A stretch of DNA of 18,179 nucleotides from Actinomycetes bacterium (GTDB lineage Bacteria > Actinomycetota > CADDZG01 > JAHWKV01), in NCBI GenBank assembly GCA_029263035.1, contig JAJCYF010000241.1, forward strand, positions 1-18,179, written 5' to 3'. Below, piece by piece: positions 6,923 to 14,340 of this stretch; position 1 is the stretch's first letter; the number at the start of each line of letters is the position of its first letter. The notes beneath the pieces were generated by a model. It had not been told where the DNA came from, ran no database searches, and saw only the letters and a list, made by a program, of their open reading frames with translations. The translations under genes and the position numbers were made by a program.

Positions 6923-8005
6923 ATGGGGCGGCTGACGCGGGGAGAGATCCAGGAGCGGAACCGGCTCAAAGTGCTGGCCGCGGCCAGACAGGAGTTTGTG
7001 GAGCGGGGGTATCACGCCGCGAAGGTGGACGCCATCGCCGAACGTGCGGAGTTGACCCGCGGCGCCGTCTACAGCAACTTTGCCGGCAAACGCGCCCTCT
7101 ACTTCGGGGTGCTGGCCGACCTGGCCGAAGAGGCGCCCGCCCTCCCCCGCCCGGAACCCGGTCGAAACCCTGCAGAGGCGCTGGGGATTTTTGCCCGGGC
7201 CTGGCTGTCCAGACTTCCCCTGGCTACGGATGAGCCCCTCGCCTCCAGCCGGCTGGGAATCGACCTCATCACCGAGGTTCTCTCCGACGAGAGGATCCGG
7301 ACGGCGTGGGCTCAGTTGATGGGCCTTGATGCGATCCTGCTGGGCCTGGCGTTGGAGCGCCTGCGCTCGCCGGGGGCGGCTGCGCCGTCTCACATGTTTC
7401 GTGTCGCCGAGATGGCACTCACCCTGCTGCACGGCGCCGGGCAGATGGCTGCGGCTGCGCCCGGGTTCTCGGACCCCTTCAACGTGGTCGCCGCCTGCGA
7501 GCACCTGGCCGGGCTGGACCTACAGGACGGCTGGCTGGCGGCGCCGTTTCTTACCACGGCGTCACCGGCCGGCAAACCGTGGAACCCACCAGCTGCGATC
7601 GACCTGGTGGCGGGCCGCCCGGCAGACCTGAAGCAGGACCAGGTGGTGGCGATCCTGGGCCTGCACCGGCTGACCGCCATCGAGGAGGCGGTGCGCGCCC
7701 GAAAGGCGGGGCTAGCGGTGACCTGCGTGGCAGTGGCCGGTGATCCCGGCGAGCTCCGTCCCCTGGCCCGCCTTGCGGTGGCCGACCTGTGCAACTGCCT
7801 TCGCCGGGCGTTTCCGCCCCAGGCGTGGCCCGACATACAGGTGGTTTGCGATGAGTCGGGGAACCTGGCCTCTGCCGCCGGGGTAACGGGCACCGGCAAC
7901 GCCACCGAGACGGCTGTACGAATAGAGGGCGGCCGCCTGGTGGCCCTTGCCGAAGGCCGGGGCGCCTGTCACGTCATCGCCTCCCTGGGCACAAAACGCC
8001 GGTAG
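6923..8005 (+). CDS. long TetR-family regulator with redoxin-like C-terminal domain
   Basis: 360 residues, against about 190-220 for ordinary TetR proteins. Residues 10-60 are a canonical TetR DNA-binding domain: the recognition helix region is AELTRGAVYSNFAGKRALYF and the preceding helix is FVERGYHAAKVDAIAERA. Residues about 65-205 form the helical ligand/dimer domain. After a Pro-rich linker (about 210-225), residues about 238-356 resemble a thioredoxin/peroxiredoxin-like fold. DQVVAILGLHRL would be the first strand. LAVTCVAVAG is a second strand. IQVVCDESGNLASAAGV resembles the redoxin D-x-x-G-x-(L/A)-A-x-x-x-G-V segment. AVRIEGGRLVALAEG would be the terminal hairpin. The position expected for CxxC has no cysteine. 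It is divergent from the P450 across a perfect operator, so it probably represses itself and the P450. The TetR call is firm; the redoxin relation is by eye only. Confidence 0.8.
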   Translation: MGRLTRGEIQERNRLKVLAAARQEFVERGYHAAKVDAIAERAELTRGAVYSNFAGKRALYFGVLADLAEEAPALPRPEPGRNPAEALGIFARAWLSRLPLATDEPLASSRLGIDLITEVLSDERIRTAWAQLMGLDAILLGLALERLRSPGAAAPSHMFRVAEMALTLLHGAGQMAAAAPGFSDPFNVVAACEHLAGLDLQDGWLAAPFLTTASPAGKPWNPPAAIDLVAGRPADLKQDQVVAILGLHRLTAIEEAVRARKAGLAVTCVAVAGDPGELRPLARLAVADLCNCLRRAFPPQAWPDIQVVCDESGNLASAAGVTGTGNATETAVRIEGGRLVALAEGRGACHVIASLGTKRR

Positions 8006-8023
8006 GGCCGGAAGGCTCCGCTC

Positions 8024-8575
8024 TCAGGCGTGCGGCGGGAGGCCGGCCAGGCCGTCGATGCTGGCCGTGTTCCTGTCTTGCCGGTAGGTGACCAGGCCCT
8101 CCTCGCCCTTCTTCTGTGACCACTCGATCAGCTTGCTCCGCTCCCCCGCGTACTCGTAGAACGGCACGGCAAAGCCGCAGGAGTCGGAGATCCGCGTCAC
8201 GTCGACGTCGATCACCGCCCGGACGCCCGGGTAGCCGGGAAAGACGGCGGCAAGTTCTTCGAAGCCGGGATCCCCCGGGACGCTCACCTTCGCGACCCCG
8301 TGAAGCCGAACGATCAGGGGCTTGCCCTCAAAGGCGCAGAACATAAGGACGATCCGGCCGTTCTGGCGCAGGTGGGCGATGGTTTCAACGCCGCTGCCGG
8401 TCAGGTCGAGGTAGGCCACCCGCCGGGGGGCCAGGATCCGGAAGGTGTCGAGCCCTTTGGGCGACACATTGACCATGCCATCCGCCTCCAGCGGCGCGGT
8501 GGCGACGAAGAACATGTGCTGGCCGAGCAGGAACTCGGTGAGCCTGGAATCGAGCTCGTCGTAGACCTTGCTCAT
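8024..8575 (-). CDS. pyridoxamine 5'-phosphate oxidase-fold (PPOX) protein
   Basis: A 183-residue member of the split-beta-barrel flavin/F420/heme-binding superfamily. Evidence: an N-terminal helix followed by QHMFFVATAPLEADGMVNVSPKG (around 19-41, split here only for description), a strand series with VAYLDLTGSG, then NGRIVLMFCAFEGKP and a barrel strand RLHGVAKV. The C-terminal NTASIDGLAGLP motif is typical of the subgroup annotated as putative PNPOx-like flavoproteins. True PdxH is longer and has different substrate residues, so vitamin B6 synthesis is not claimed; an FMN- or F420-dependent reductase is equally possible. The ATG start has only a weak ribosome site. It is convergent with the TetR-type gene and 48 bp downstream of the PLDc_N gene on the same strand. 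No function follows from the context. Confidence 0.8.
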   Translation of the reverse strand: MSKVYDELDSRLTEFLLGQHMFFVATAPLEADGMVNVSPKGLDTFRILAPRRVAYLDLTGSGVETIAHLRQNGRIVLMFCAFEGKPLIVRLHGVAKVSVPGDPGFEELAAVFPGYPGVRAVIDVDVTRISDSCGFAVPFYEYAGERSKLIEWSQKKGEEGLVTYRQDRNTASIDGLAGLPPHA

Positions 8576-8623
8576 CGCCGGGCGGCCCTATCCCAGCGGA
8601 GGGCGGTGAAAAAGTTGTCGATC

Positions 8624-9082
8624 CTACTCGCCCGCGGGCGATTCGCCCTGCAGCCTCCGCCGCAGCTCTTCCTCCCGCCGGCGAAGATCCTCCTCCCAGG
8701 CCTTCAGCTCGTTTACGCCGTGCTCACCGGCCGGCGCAACCGCTTCGGGTGACACCGCAGGCTTCGGCGGTGAGGTGGCTTTGGGAGGGCTGAGATTCCT
8801 CGTCATCTCCAGGAACCTCGGGTCGTCGTCCGGCCCCAGCGGGCGCTTCGGTCGGGCCTGCGGGGTGGGCAGCGAGCGGGTGTCACCCGGGTAGAACCGG
8901 GTCTTCTCCGGCCGGCCGAGCAGCAGCCAAGCGACGGACCCGATCGTCGGCAGGAAGATGATCAGCATGATCCACAACGTCTTGGGCAGATTGCGGACCA
9001 GAGACGAGTCGGTGGCTATGCAGTCGAGAACACAAAAGACCAGCAGGGCCATCGACAGAAGAAACGCTACGCCGTAGAACAC
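8624..9082 (-). CDS. small PLDc_N-domain membrane protein
   Basis: 152 residues with two transmembrane helices, about 3-22 and 35-56. The second is followed by W-L-L-L-G-R-P-E, the hallmark of the phospholipase D nuclease N-terminal (PLDc_N) domain, here without any nuclease domain. The soluble tail carries GPDDDPRFLEMTR (83-95), a Pro/Ala-rich linker, and a charged amphipathic helix with W-E-E-D-L-R-R-R-E-E-E-L (129-140) that could form a coiled coil. Stand-alone proteins of this design are common in Actinomycetota, but their role is unknown. The start is GTG with an AGGTGG-like site upstream. It lies 45 bp downstream of proS on the same strand, so read-through from the core operon is possible. 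Confidence 0.75.
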   Translation of the reverse strand: MFYGVAFLLSMALLVFCVLDCIATDSSLVRNLPKTLWIMLIIFLPTIGSVAWLLLGRPEKTRFYPGDTRSLPTPQARPKRPLGPDDDPRFLEMTRNLSPPKATSPPKPAVSPEAVAPAGEHGVNELKAWEEDLRRREEELRRRLQGESPAGE

Positions 9083-9127
9083 CTATTGAGTTTGCCACCT
9101 CTGACGTGGTTCTGTGACGAATCCCGG

Positions 9128-10549
9128 TCAGTAGGACTGGGCCCAGGTGGCCAGCTCGGTGGCGGGGGAACCGCACACGATGCAACTGCCCTCCTGGCCG
9201 GCCGGGTCCAGCGGCAGCACCCGGATGGTGGCCTTCGTCTGGTCCTTGACCTTGGTCTCGCAGTCCGGGTTTCCGCACCAGCCACCCTGCACGAAGCCGC
9301 TCGCCCCCTTCAGCAGGTCGACCAGCTCGTCGTACGACCCGGGCGAGAAGGTGTGATCGGTCCGGAACTCCAGCGCCAGCCGGAACAGGTTGCTCTGGAT
9401 GTCGGTGAGCATCTGAGGAACCGCCACCGGAAGCGAGGTGAGCGGTAGCGCGGACTTCTCGCCGGTGTCCCGGCGGTACGCCATGACCTGGCCGGCCTCG
9501 AGGTCCCGGGGGCCGATCTCCAGCCTCACCGGCACTCCGCGAAGCTCCCACTCGTTGAACTTGTACCCGGGCCGGTGCTCCTCCCGGTCGTCGACCTTCA
9601 CCCGGACATCGCCCAGGGATTCTTTGAGCCGGGCAACCGCCTCCAGGACCGTGGCTTTCTGCTCGTCCCGGTAGATCGGCACGATGACCACCTGGAACGG
9701 TGCCAGTTTGGGCGGCAGGCGCAGGCCCTTGTCGTCTCCGTGGGCCATGATCAGACCGCCGACGAGCCGGGTCGAGACTCCCCACGAGGTCGCAAACGGG
9801 TACTCCTGCTTGCCCTCCCGGCCGAGAAACTGCACGTCGTAGGCCTTGGCGAAGTTCTGACCGAGGTAGTGCGACGTACCGGCCTGCAGCGCTTTGCCGT
9901 CCCGCATCATGGCTTCGATCGCCAGCGTTTCGATGGCACCGGGGAACCGCTCGGCGGCACTCTTGCGGCCGGTAAGGACGGGGATGGCGAAGTCCTCCTC
10001 CACCGCCGCCCGGTAGACGTCCATCAGGATCATGCGGGCCTCGGCAATCGCCTCCGGCGCGGTCTCGTGGGCGGTATGGCCCTCCTGCCACAAAAACTCC
10101 GAGGTTCTCAAAAACAGCCGGGTCCGCATCTCCCAGCGAACGACGTTCGCCCACTGGTTGTAGAGCAGAGGCAGGTCCCGGTAGCTTTGGATCCATTTGG
10201 CGTAGGTCGACCAGATGATGGTCTCGGACGTAGGCCGGATGATCAACGGCTCCTCCAGCTTGGAACCCCCGCCGTGGGTGACCACCGCCACCTGGGGGGC
10301 GAACCCCTCCACGTGGTCGGCTTCCTTGTCCAGCAGGCTCTGCGGGATCAGCAGCGGGAAGTAGACGTTGGAGTGGCCGGTTGCCTTGATCCGACGGTCA
10401 ACGCCGGCCTGGATGGCCTCCCAGATCGCGTAACCGTAGGGGCGGATGACCATAGACCCGCGGGCAAGCGAGTTCTCGGCCAGCTCTGCCCCTTTGACCA
10501 CCTGCTGGTACCACGCGGGAAAGTCTTCTGACTGCTTTGGGAGACTCAT
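9128..10549 (-). CDS. proS: prolyl-tRNA synthetase, archaeal/eukaryotic-like type
   Basis: A class II aminoacyl-tRNA synthetase charging tRNA-Pro. It has 473 residues, the length of the short ProS form without the bacterial editing insertion (bacterial type is about 570). Motif 2 is visible as RWEMRTRLFLRTSEFLWQEGHTAH (around 137-160, with the invariant Arg and F-x-x-x-E-F-x-W-Q-E). IIRPTSE precedes it, and motif 3 contains GVSTRLVGGLIMAHGD. The C-terminal zinc domain has Cys425, Cys430, Cys456 and Cys459, and the protein ends in the conserved Tyr of this type. The ATG start lies nine bases after the rseP stop, with no strong Shine-Dalgarno, implying coupling. Some bacteria use this type naturally, so it need not be a recent transfer. 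Confidence 0.95.
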   Translation of the reverse strand: MSLPKQSEDFPAWYQQVVKGAELAENSLARGSMVIRPYGYAIWEAIQAGVDRRIKATGHSNVYFPLLIPQSLLDKEADHVEGFAPQVAVVTHGGGSKLEEPLIIRPTSETIIWSTYAKWIQSYRDLPLLYNQWANVVRWEMRTRLFLRTSEFLWQEGHTAHETAPEAIAEARMILMDVYRAAVEEDFAIPVLTGRKSAAERFPGAIETLAIEAMMRDGKALQAGTSHYLGQNFAKAYDVQFLGREGKQEYPFATSWGVSTRLVGGLIMAHGDDKGLRLPPKLAPFQVVIVPIYRDEQKATVLEAVARLKESLGDVRVKVDDREEHRPGYKFNEWELRGVPVRLEIGPRDLEAGQVMAYRRDTGEKSALPLTSLPVAVPQMLTDIQSNLFRLALEFRTDHTFSPGSYDELVDLLKGASGFVQGGWCGNPDCETKVKDQTKATIRVLPLDPAGQEGSCIVCGSPATELATWAQSY

Positions 10550-10558
10550 GAGGACAGA

Positions 10559-11704
10559 CTACTGGAAGGGGTTGATAACGGGCCGGGCCACATCCAGGAA
10601 CAGCAGGGCGAAGGTCAGGATCACCATGAAGCCCAGGAACACCCCGGCCACCGGCAGGACCCTCTTGGGGTCGATGGTGCGGCGGGTCAGCTTCTCCAGG
10701 CCCAGCACCAGCAGGTGCCCTCCGTCGAGAGGGGGAATCGGGGCCAGGTTGATCACCCCGACGAAGACGATGAAGAAGCCGAGGAAGGAAACCAGGCTCT
10801 CGATCGCTCCCGACTCCGTAGCCTGTCCGGCCATCCTGGCGACCCCCACGAGACCGACGGGCTGGGTCTCGGTTATCTCCCGGTCTCCGGATCCTCCCAG
10901 CTCCCGGAAGATGTCATCGATCGAGGTGAAGATCTGACCGGTACCGATCACACTCTGCTTGATGGCCGTTCCGGTGGTGGTAATACCCTGGCCCAGAGCC
11001 CACAGCGGACCACCCTTGATGACCTCTACCCGTGGCAGAACGCCGATCTGGCCCACCAACTGGGTCGCCTGGGGGTTGTTCGGATCGGTGGCGGCCTCCA
11101 CCTCAACCGGCGTAACAGGCAGCTCGAGGGTTTCGCCGTTCCGCTCCACCTCAACGATGAGCTCTTCGCCGCCGTTCGGCTGAATGAGCGGGCGTACTTC
11201 ATCCCACTCGTTGATGCGGGTCCCGTCGATGGAGATCAGTTTGTCGCCGGGCCTCATGCCGGCCGCGAGCGCCGGGCCGGGCTCGTCGCCCACCGTCTCA
11301 GCGACCTCGTCCACCGTGGTCCGAAGCTCCGGGACACCGGAGACTCCGATGAGCACCCCGAAGATCACGACGGCCAGGATGAAGTGGGTTGCCGAGCCGG
11401 CCAGCAGCACTATCGCCCGCTGCCATGCCGGCTTGGCGCCGAAGGTGCGGGGCAGTTCCTCCGGCGGGACCTCCTGGAACGGGTTCATGCCGGCGATCTT
11501 CACGTAGCCGCCCAAAAGGATGGCCTTCACTCCGAACTCGGTCTCCCCCCTCCAACGGGAGAACAGCCGGGGGCCGAAGCCCACGAAAAACTCCTCGACC
11601 TTGATCCCGAACTTGCGGGCGGCGATGTAGTGGCCGAACTCATGGAGAGTCACCATGAACAGCAGCGTGAAGATGAAGATGAAAATGCCAATGGTGAAGG
11701 TCAA
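10559..11704 (-). CDS. rseP: site-2 intramembrane metalloprotease (M50, RseP/Rip1 family)
   Basis: A membrane zinc protease that cleaves transmembrane substrates such as anti-sigma factors after a first cut. At 381 residues it is normal for the family. The first helix carries the zinc motif H21-E-F-G-H25. A GGYVKIAG segment (about 66-73) forms the membrane-associated loop. A PDZ domain spans about 120-205 (GDKLISIDGTRINEWDE). The third zinc ligand lies in LAPIPPLDGG (LDG at 326-328). The start is TTG: it overlaps the dxr TGA as TTGA and has AAGGAG six bases upstream, so the two are translationally coupled. In relatives ispG usually follows; here proS does. In mycobacteria the homologue is Rip1. 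Confidence 0.94.
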   Translation of the reverse strand: MTFTIGIFIFIFTLLFMVTLHEFGHYIAARKFGIKVEEFFVGFGPRLFSRWRGETEFGVKAILLGGYVKIAGMNPFQEVPPEELPRTFGAKPAWQRAIVLLAGSATHFILAVVIFGVLIGVSGVPELRTTVDEVAETVGDEPGPALAAGMRPGDKLISIDGTRINEWDEVRPLIQPNGGEELIVEVERNGETLELPVTPVEVEAATDPNNPQATQLVGQIGVLPRVEVIKGGPLWALGQGITTTGTAIKQSVIGTGQIFTSIDDIFRELGGSGDREITETQPVGLVGVARMAGQATESGAIESLVSFLGFFIVFVGVINLAPIPPLDGGHLLVLGLEKLTRRTIDPKRVLPVAGVFLGFMVILTFALLFLDVARPVINPFQ

Positions 11705-12897
11705 ACGAGGCTCCTTGACTTGATGAGAGACTTGGCTTCGGAACGGGCCCAGGCGTCCTGCTCGAGGATCGCCTCCAGCGAGGGCTCACAGCCCTCATGC
11801 CGCTCCAGCACCGTCTCCACTATGGAGGGGATGCCCAGGTAGTCCAGCCGCTCCGCGATGAAGGCCTCGACGGCGATCTCGTTGGCGGCGTTCAGCACTG
11901 CGGGGAAGGTGCCGCCCTTTCGGCCGGCCTCGAAGGCCAGCGCCAGGCAGCGGAAGGTATCCAGGTCCGGCGGTTCGAAGGTCATCGACTGCGGGGCGCT
12001 CCAGTCGATCCGACCGCCCGGCTTGCCTTCGCGGTCCGACGGGGCTCCGAGGCGGTCCGGGTAGGCCATTGCCAGCTGGATCGGCAGCCGCATGTCGGGC
12101 GGGGCGGCGTGGGCGAACACCGACCCGTCCATCGCCTCGACCATCCCGTGGACCATGCCCTGCGGGTGGATCACCACCGTGATCTCATCGTAGGTGAGGC
12201 CGAACAGGTAGTGGGCCTCGATAACCTCCAGGCCCTTGTTCATCAGGGTTGACGAGTCGACTGAGATTTTGGGGCCCATCGCCCACACCGGGTGATTGAG
12301 AGCTCCGGCAACCGTTACCTCCCCCAGGTCGGCGGTCGTCCTGCCCCTGAACGGTCCCCCGCTGCCGGTCAGCAGAACCCGGCGGACCCGGTCCGGCGGA
12401 AGCTCGTCCAGCAACTGCCAGAGCGAGGAGTGCTCGCTGTCCACGGGACGAAGCTGGCCCTCAAAAGTTTTGCTCATCACCAGCTCACCGCCGGCGACGA
12501 GAGATTCTTTGTTCGCCAGTGCCAGCGTCTTGCCGGCGAGGATGGTAGCCATGGTGGCCTTGAGTCCCGCCGACCCAACCACCGCGTTCAGCACCAGGTG
12601 GGCGTCCGACTCCTGGACCACCCGCTCGGCCGAGTCTGAACCCTCGAACACCACAACGTCGTCGGGGACATCCAGGGGGCCGTTGACGATGCCCAGCAGC
12701 TTGACGTCGAACTCCTTGGCCTGCGCCATCAAAGCCGCAGTGTCCGACCCCGCGGCGAGGGCGACCACCTGGAATCGTTCCGGGTAGGCGCGCACAACTT
12801 CCAGGGCCTGGGTGCCTATTGAGCCGGTGGAGCCGAGGATGGCAACGCGGATGCTTTCGGGGGTTTCAAAAAGATCCATCAATCCATGATCCGTCAT
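11701..12897 (-). CDS. dxr: 1-deoxy-D-xylulose-5-phosphate reductoisomerase
   Basis: Second step of the MEP isoprenoid pathway, converting DXP to MEP with NADPH and a divalent metal. The 398 residues fit the family. The NADPH loop is GSTGSIG (22-28). ANKESLVAGG follows (128-137, Glu131). The metal site has Asp153 and Glu155 in VDSEHSSLWQ and Glu224 in LMNKGLEVIEAH. The flap region PVWAMGPKISVDSS and the HPQGMVHGMVEAMDGSV stretch are also present. TGSGGPFRG replaces the more usual TASGGPF. ATG 12897 directly abuts the cdsA TAA stop (TAA-ATG) without a Shine-Dalgarno; ATG 12879, six codons in, is an alternative. The 3' end overlaps rseP by four bases. Confidence 0.95.
   Translation of the reverse strand: MTDHGLMDLFETPESIRVAILGSTGSIGTQALEVVRAYPERFQVVALAAGSDTAALMAQAKEFDVKLLGIVNGPLDVPDDVVVFEGSDSAERVVQESDAHLVLNAVVGSAGLKATMATILAGKTLALANKESLVAGGELVMSKTFEGQLRPVDSEHSSLWQLLDELPPDRVRRVLLTGSGGPFRGRTTADLGEVTVAGALNHPVWAMGPKISVDSSTLMNKGLEVIEAHYLFGLTYDEITVVIHPQGMVHGMVEAMDGSVFAHAAPPDMRLPIQLAMAYPDRLGAPSDREGKPGGRIDWSAPQSMTFEPPDLDTFRCLALAFEAGRKGGTFPAVLNAANEIAVEAFIAERLDYLGIPSIVETVLERHEGCEPSLEAILEQDAWARSEAKSLIKSRSLV
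11711..11716 (-). promoter_or_regulatory. ribosome binding site fixing the rseP TTG start
   Basis: On the minus strand AAGGAG lies within the dxr 3' end, six bases before TTG 11704. It supports the unusual TTG start that overlaps the dxr stop codon. Confidence 0.7.
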
Positions 12898-13755
12898 TTA
12901 GTGGCCAAACAGTTGCAAGGAGAACCAAACGGTCGGCGCCACGAACAGAATCGCGTCTATCCGGTCGAGCGCTCCGCCGTGTCCGGGGAAGATCGTCCCC
13001 ATGTCCTTGATGCCCAGATCTCGCTTGATCAAAGACTCCACCAGGTCTCCCAGTGGAGCGACAACGGCAATCGCCAGCCCCAGCAGGGCGGCCTCGGATG
13101 GGCTCCACGGACCGAGCACCGGGCCGGCGAAAAAAGCAACCAACACGGTTGCCAGGGTAGCAACCGCGGCTCCCTCCCAGGTCTTATTGGGGGATACCGA
13201 CGGCGCCATAGGGTGGCGGCCGAGCTTGGACCCGCCGGCGTAGGCGAAGATGTCGTACACCGCAGCGGCCCCGATGGCGGCGATGGTCACTCCCCTTCCG
13301 TCCTCCCGGCGGCTCAGCAGCCCGACGAAGGATCCGAGAAGCGGAATGTAGGCAATACCCATCATCGTGATGGCCACGTTGACCACCAGGTTCACCCGGG
13401 TCGGGAACGACATGTACCAGACGAAGGTTGCGGCCAGGGTGGCGAACAGGGCCAGGCCGGCCGCCGAAGGGCCGTTCAGGAAGACCCCGACCAGGACGAC
13501 CGCTCCGCCGATCAGGCCCAGGGCCGCAGCCGGGTTGTGCCCGGCATTGCGGGTGGCCCGGTATCACTCCATCTGCCCGAGCATGATCTCACTGATCGCC
13601 AGACCGAAGAAAGCCTCGGCCCCGACCCAGAGGAGCCCGACGACCAGCGCGGCGAGCGTGACGCCGGTGAGAATCGCCAGCTTGAGGTTGCGTCCGCCGC
13701 CCTTACGCCGGGGCGCGGATGCCGGGCGGCCCGAAGAATCCTTGGAACGGTTCAT
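12898..13755 (-). pseudogene. cdsA: phosphatidate cytidylyltransferase with in-frame TGA
   Basis: CdsA makes CDP-diacylglycerol from phosphatidate and CTP at the membrane and is normally essential. Read straight through, the frame gives 285 codons with the right layout. There is a basic N-terminus, then hydrophobic helices. SPNKTWEG is at about 188-195. The CDP-DAG synthase signature runs from Ser241 to Asp267, including S-L-I-K-R, I-K-D-M-G and P-G-H-G-G. Codon 64, between Glu63 and Tyr65 in the family's E-(L/F)-Y-R-A position, is TGA (13564-13566). Both sides share one frame. In the 50 codons from the TGA to the next ATG (13413), 45 end in G or C, as in coding DNA. The ORF after 13413 alone lacks about the first 114 residues. 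Possible causes are a real nonsense mutation, a sequence error, or readthrough. It lies 24 bp after frr and abuts dxr. Confidence 0.85.
13529..13545 (-). other. GC hairpin downstream of the cdsA TGA
   Basis: On the coding strand GCCGGG-CACAA-CCCGGC forms a perfect 6-bp stem with a 5-nt loop, occupying +19 to +35 after the in-frame TGA. The distance resembles that of bacterial recoding hairpins, but the loop lacks the G-U typical of SECIS elements. GC-rich coding DNA often yields such stems by chance. Confidence 0.35.
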
Positions 13756-13779
13756 TGAGTGTTGGGGGCCTCGGGTTTC

Positions 13780-14337
13780 CTAGACTTCCAGGAGCTCCTG
13801 CTCTTTGTGCCCGAACATCTTGTCGATCTCTTCGACGTAGTGGTCGGTGATCTTCTGAAGCTCCTTCTCGCTGCGCTTCAGGTCGTCCTCGGAGATCTCG
13901 CCGTCCTTCTGCATCTTCTCCATCTCGACCTTGGCGTGGCGGCGGACGTTGCGGACGGCGATCTTGCCCTCCTCGGCCCTCTCTTTGACCTGTTTGATGA
14001 GGATCTTGCGCCGTTCTTCGGTAAGCGGGGGGAAGTTCAGGCGGATGATGCTGCCGTCGTTGTTGGGGTTGACCCCCAGGTCCGACTGCTGAAGGGCTTT
14101 CTCGATGGCGGTCAATGCACTCTTGTCGTAGGGGGAGATGACCATCATGCGGGCCTCCGGAACCGAGATCCCGGCGATCTGGTTGAGCGGGGTCCGGGCG
14201 CCGTAGTAGTCGATCTCGATGCGGTCCAGCAGGTGGGGGGATGCCCGGCCGGTCCGGATGTGCCCGAACTCGTCCTGGGTAGCCGCCACTGCCTTTTTCA
14301 TCTTGGAGGTTGCTTCCTCGATCTGAAGTTCGACCAT
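13780..14337 (-). CDS. frr: ribosome recycling factor
   Basis: Splits post-termination ribosomes together with EF-G. The 185 residues match the family. Conserved features are the N-terminal helix, RTGRASPHLLDRIEIDYYG (28-46), a PLNQIAGISVPEARMMVISPYD segment of domain II (49-70, no more than described here), and the C-terminal helix around VRNVRRHAK. ATG 14337 follows the pyrH stop by three bases, with GGGAGGTC seven bases upstream inside pyrH. Its position after pyrH is the standard bacterial order. The next gene downstream is cdsA, with uppS missing between them. Confidence 0.96.
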   Translation of the reverse strand: MVELQIEEATSKMKKAVAATQDEFGHIRTGRASPHLLDRIEIDYYGARTPLNQIAGISVPEARMMVISPYDKSALTAIEKALQQSDLGVNPNNDGSIIRLNFPPLTEERRKILIKQVKERAEEGKIAVRNVRRHAKVEMEKMQKDGEISEDDLKRSEKELQKITDHYVEEIDKMFGHKEQELLEV

Positions 14338-14340
14338 CTT

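Noticed and set aside
8883..10196. 437-codon open frame on the minus strand
   Set aside because: Overlaps proS and the PLDc_N gene in another frame; Arg/Gly/Pro-rich with no recognisable domain.
12898..13413. Short 171-residue cdsA starting at 13413 as an independent gene
   Set aside because: The 50 codons upstream are coding-like and continue CdsA sequence; starting at 13413 would remove conserved membrane segments, and no ribosome site is evident.
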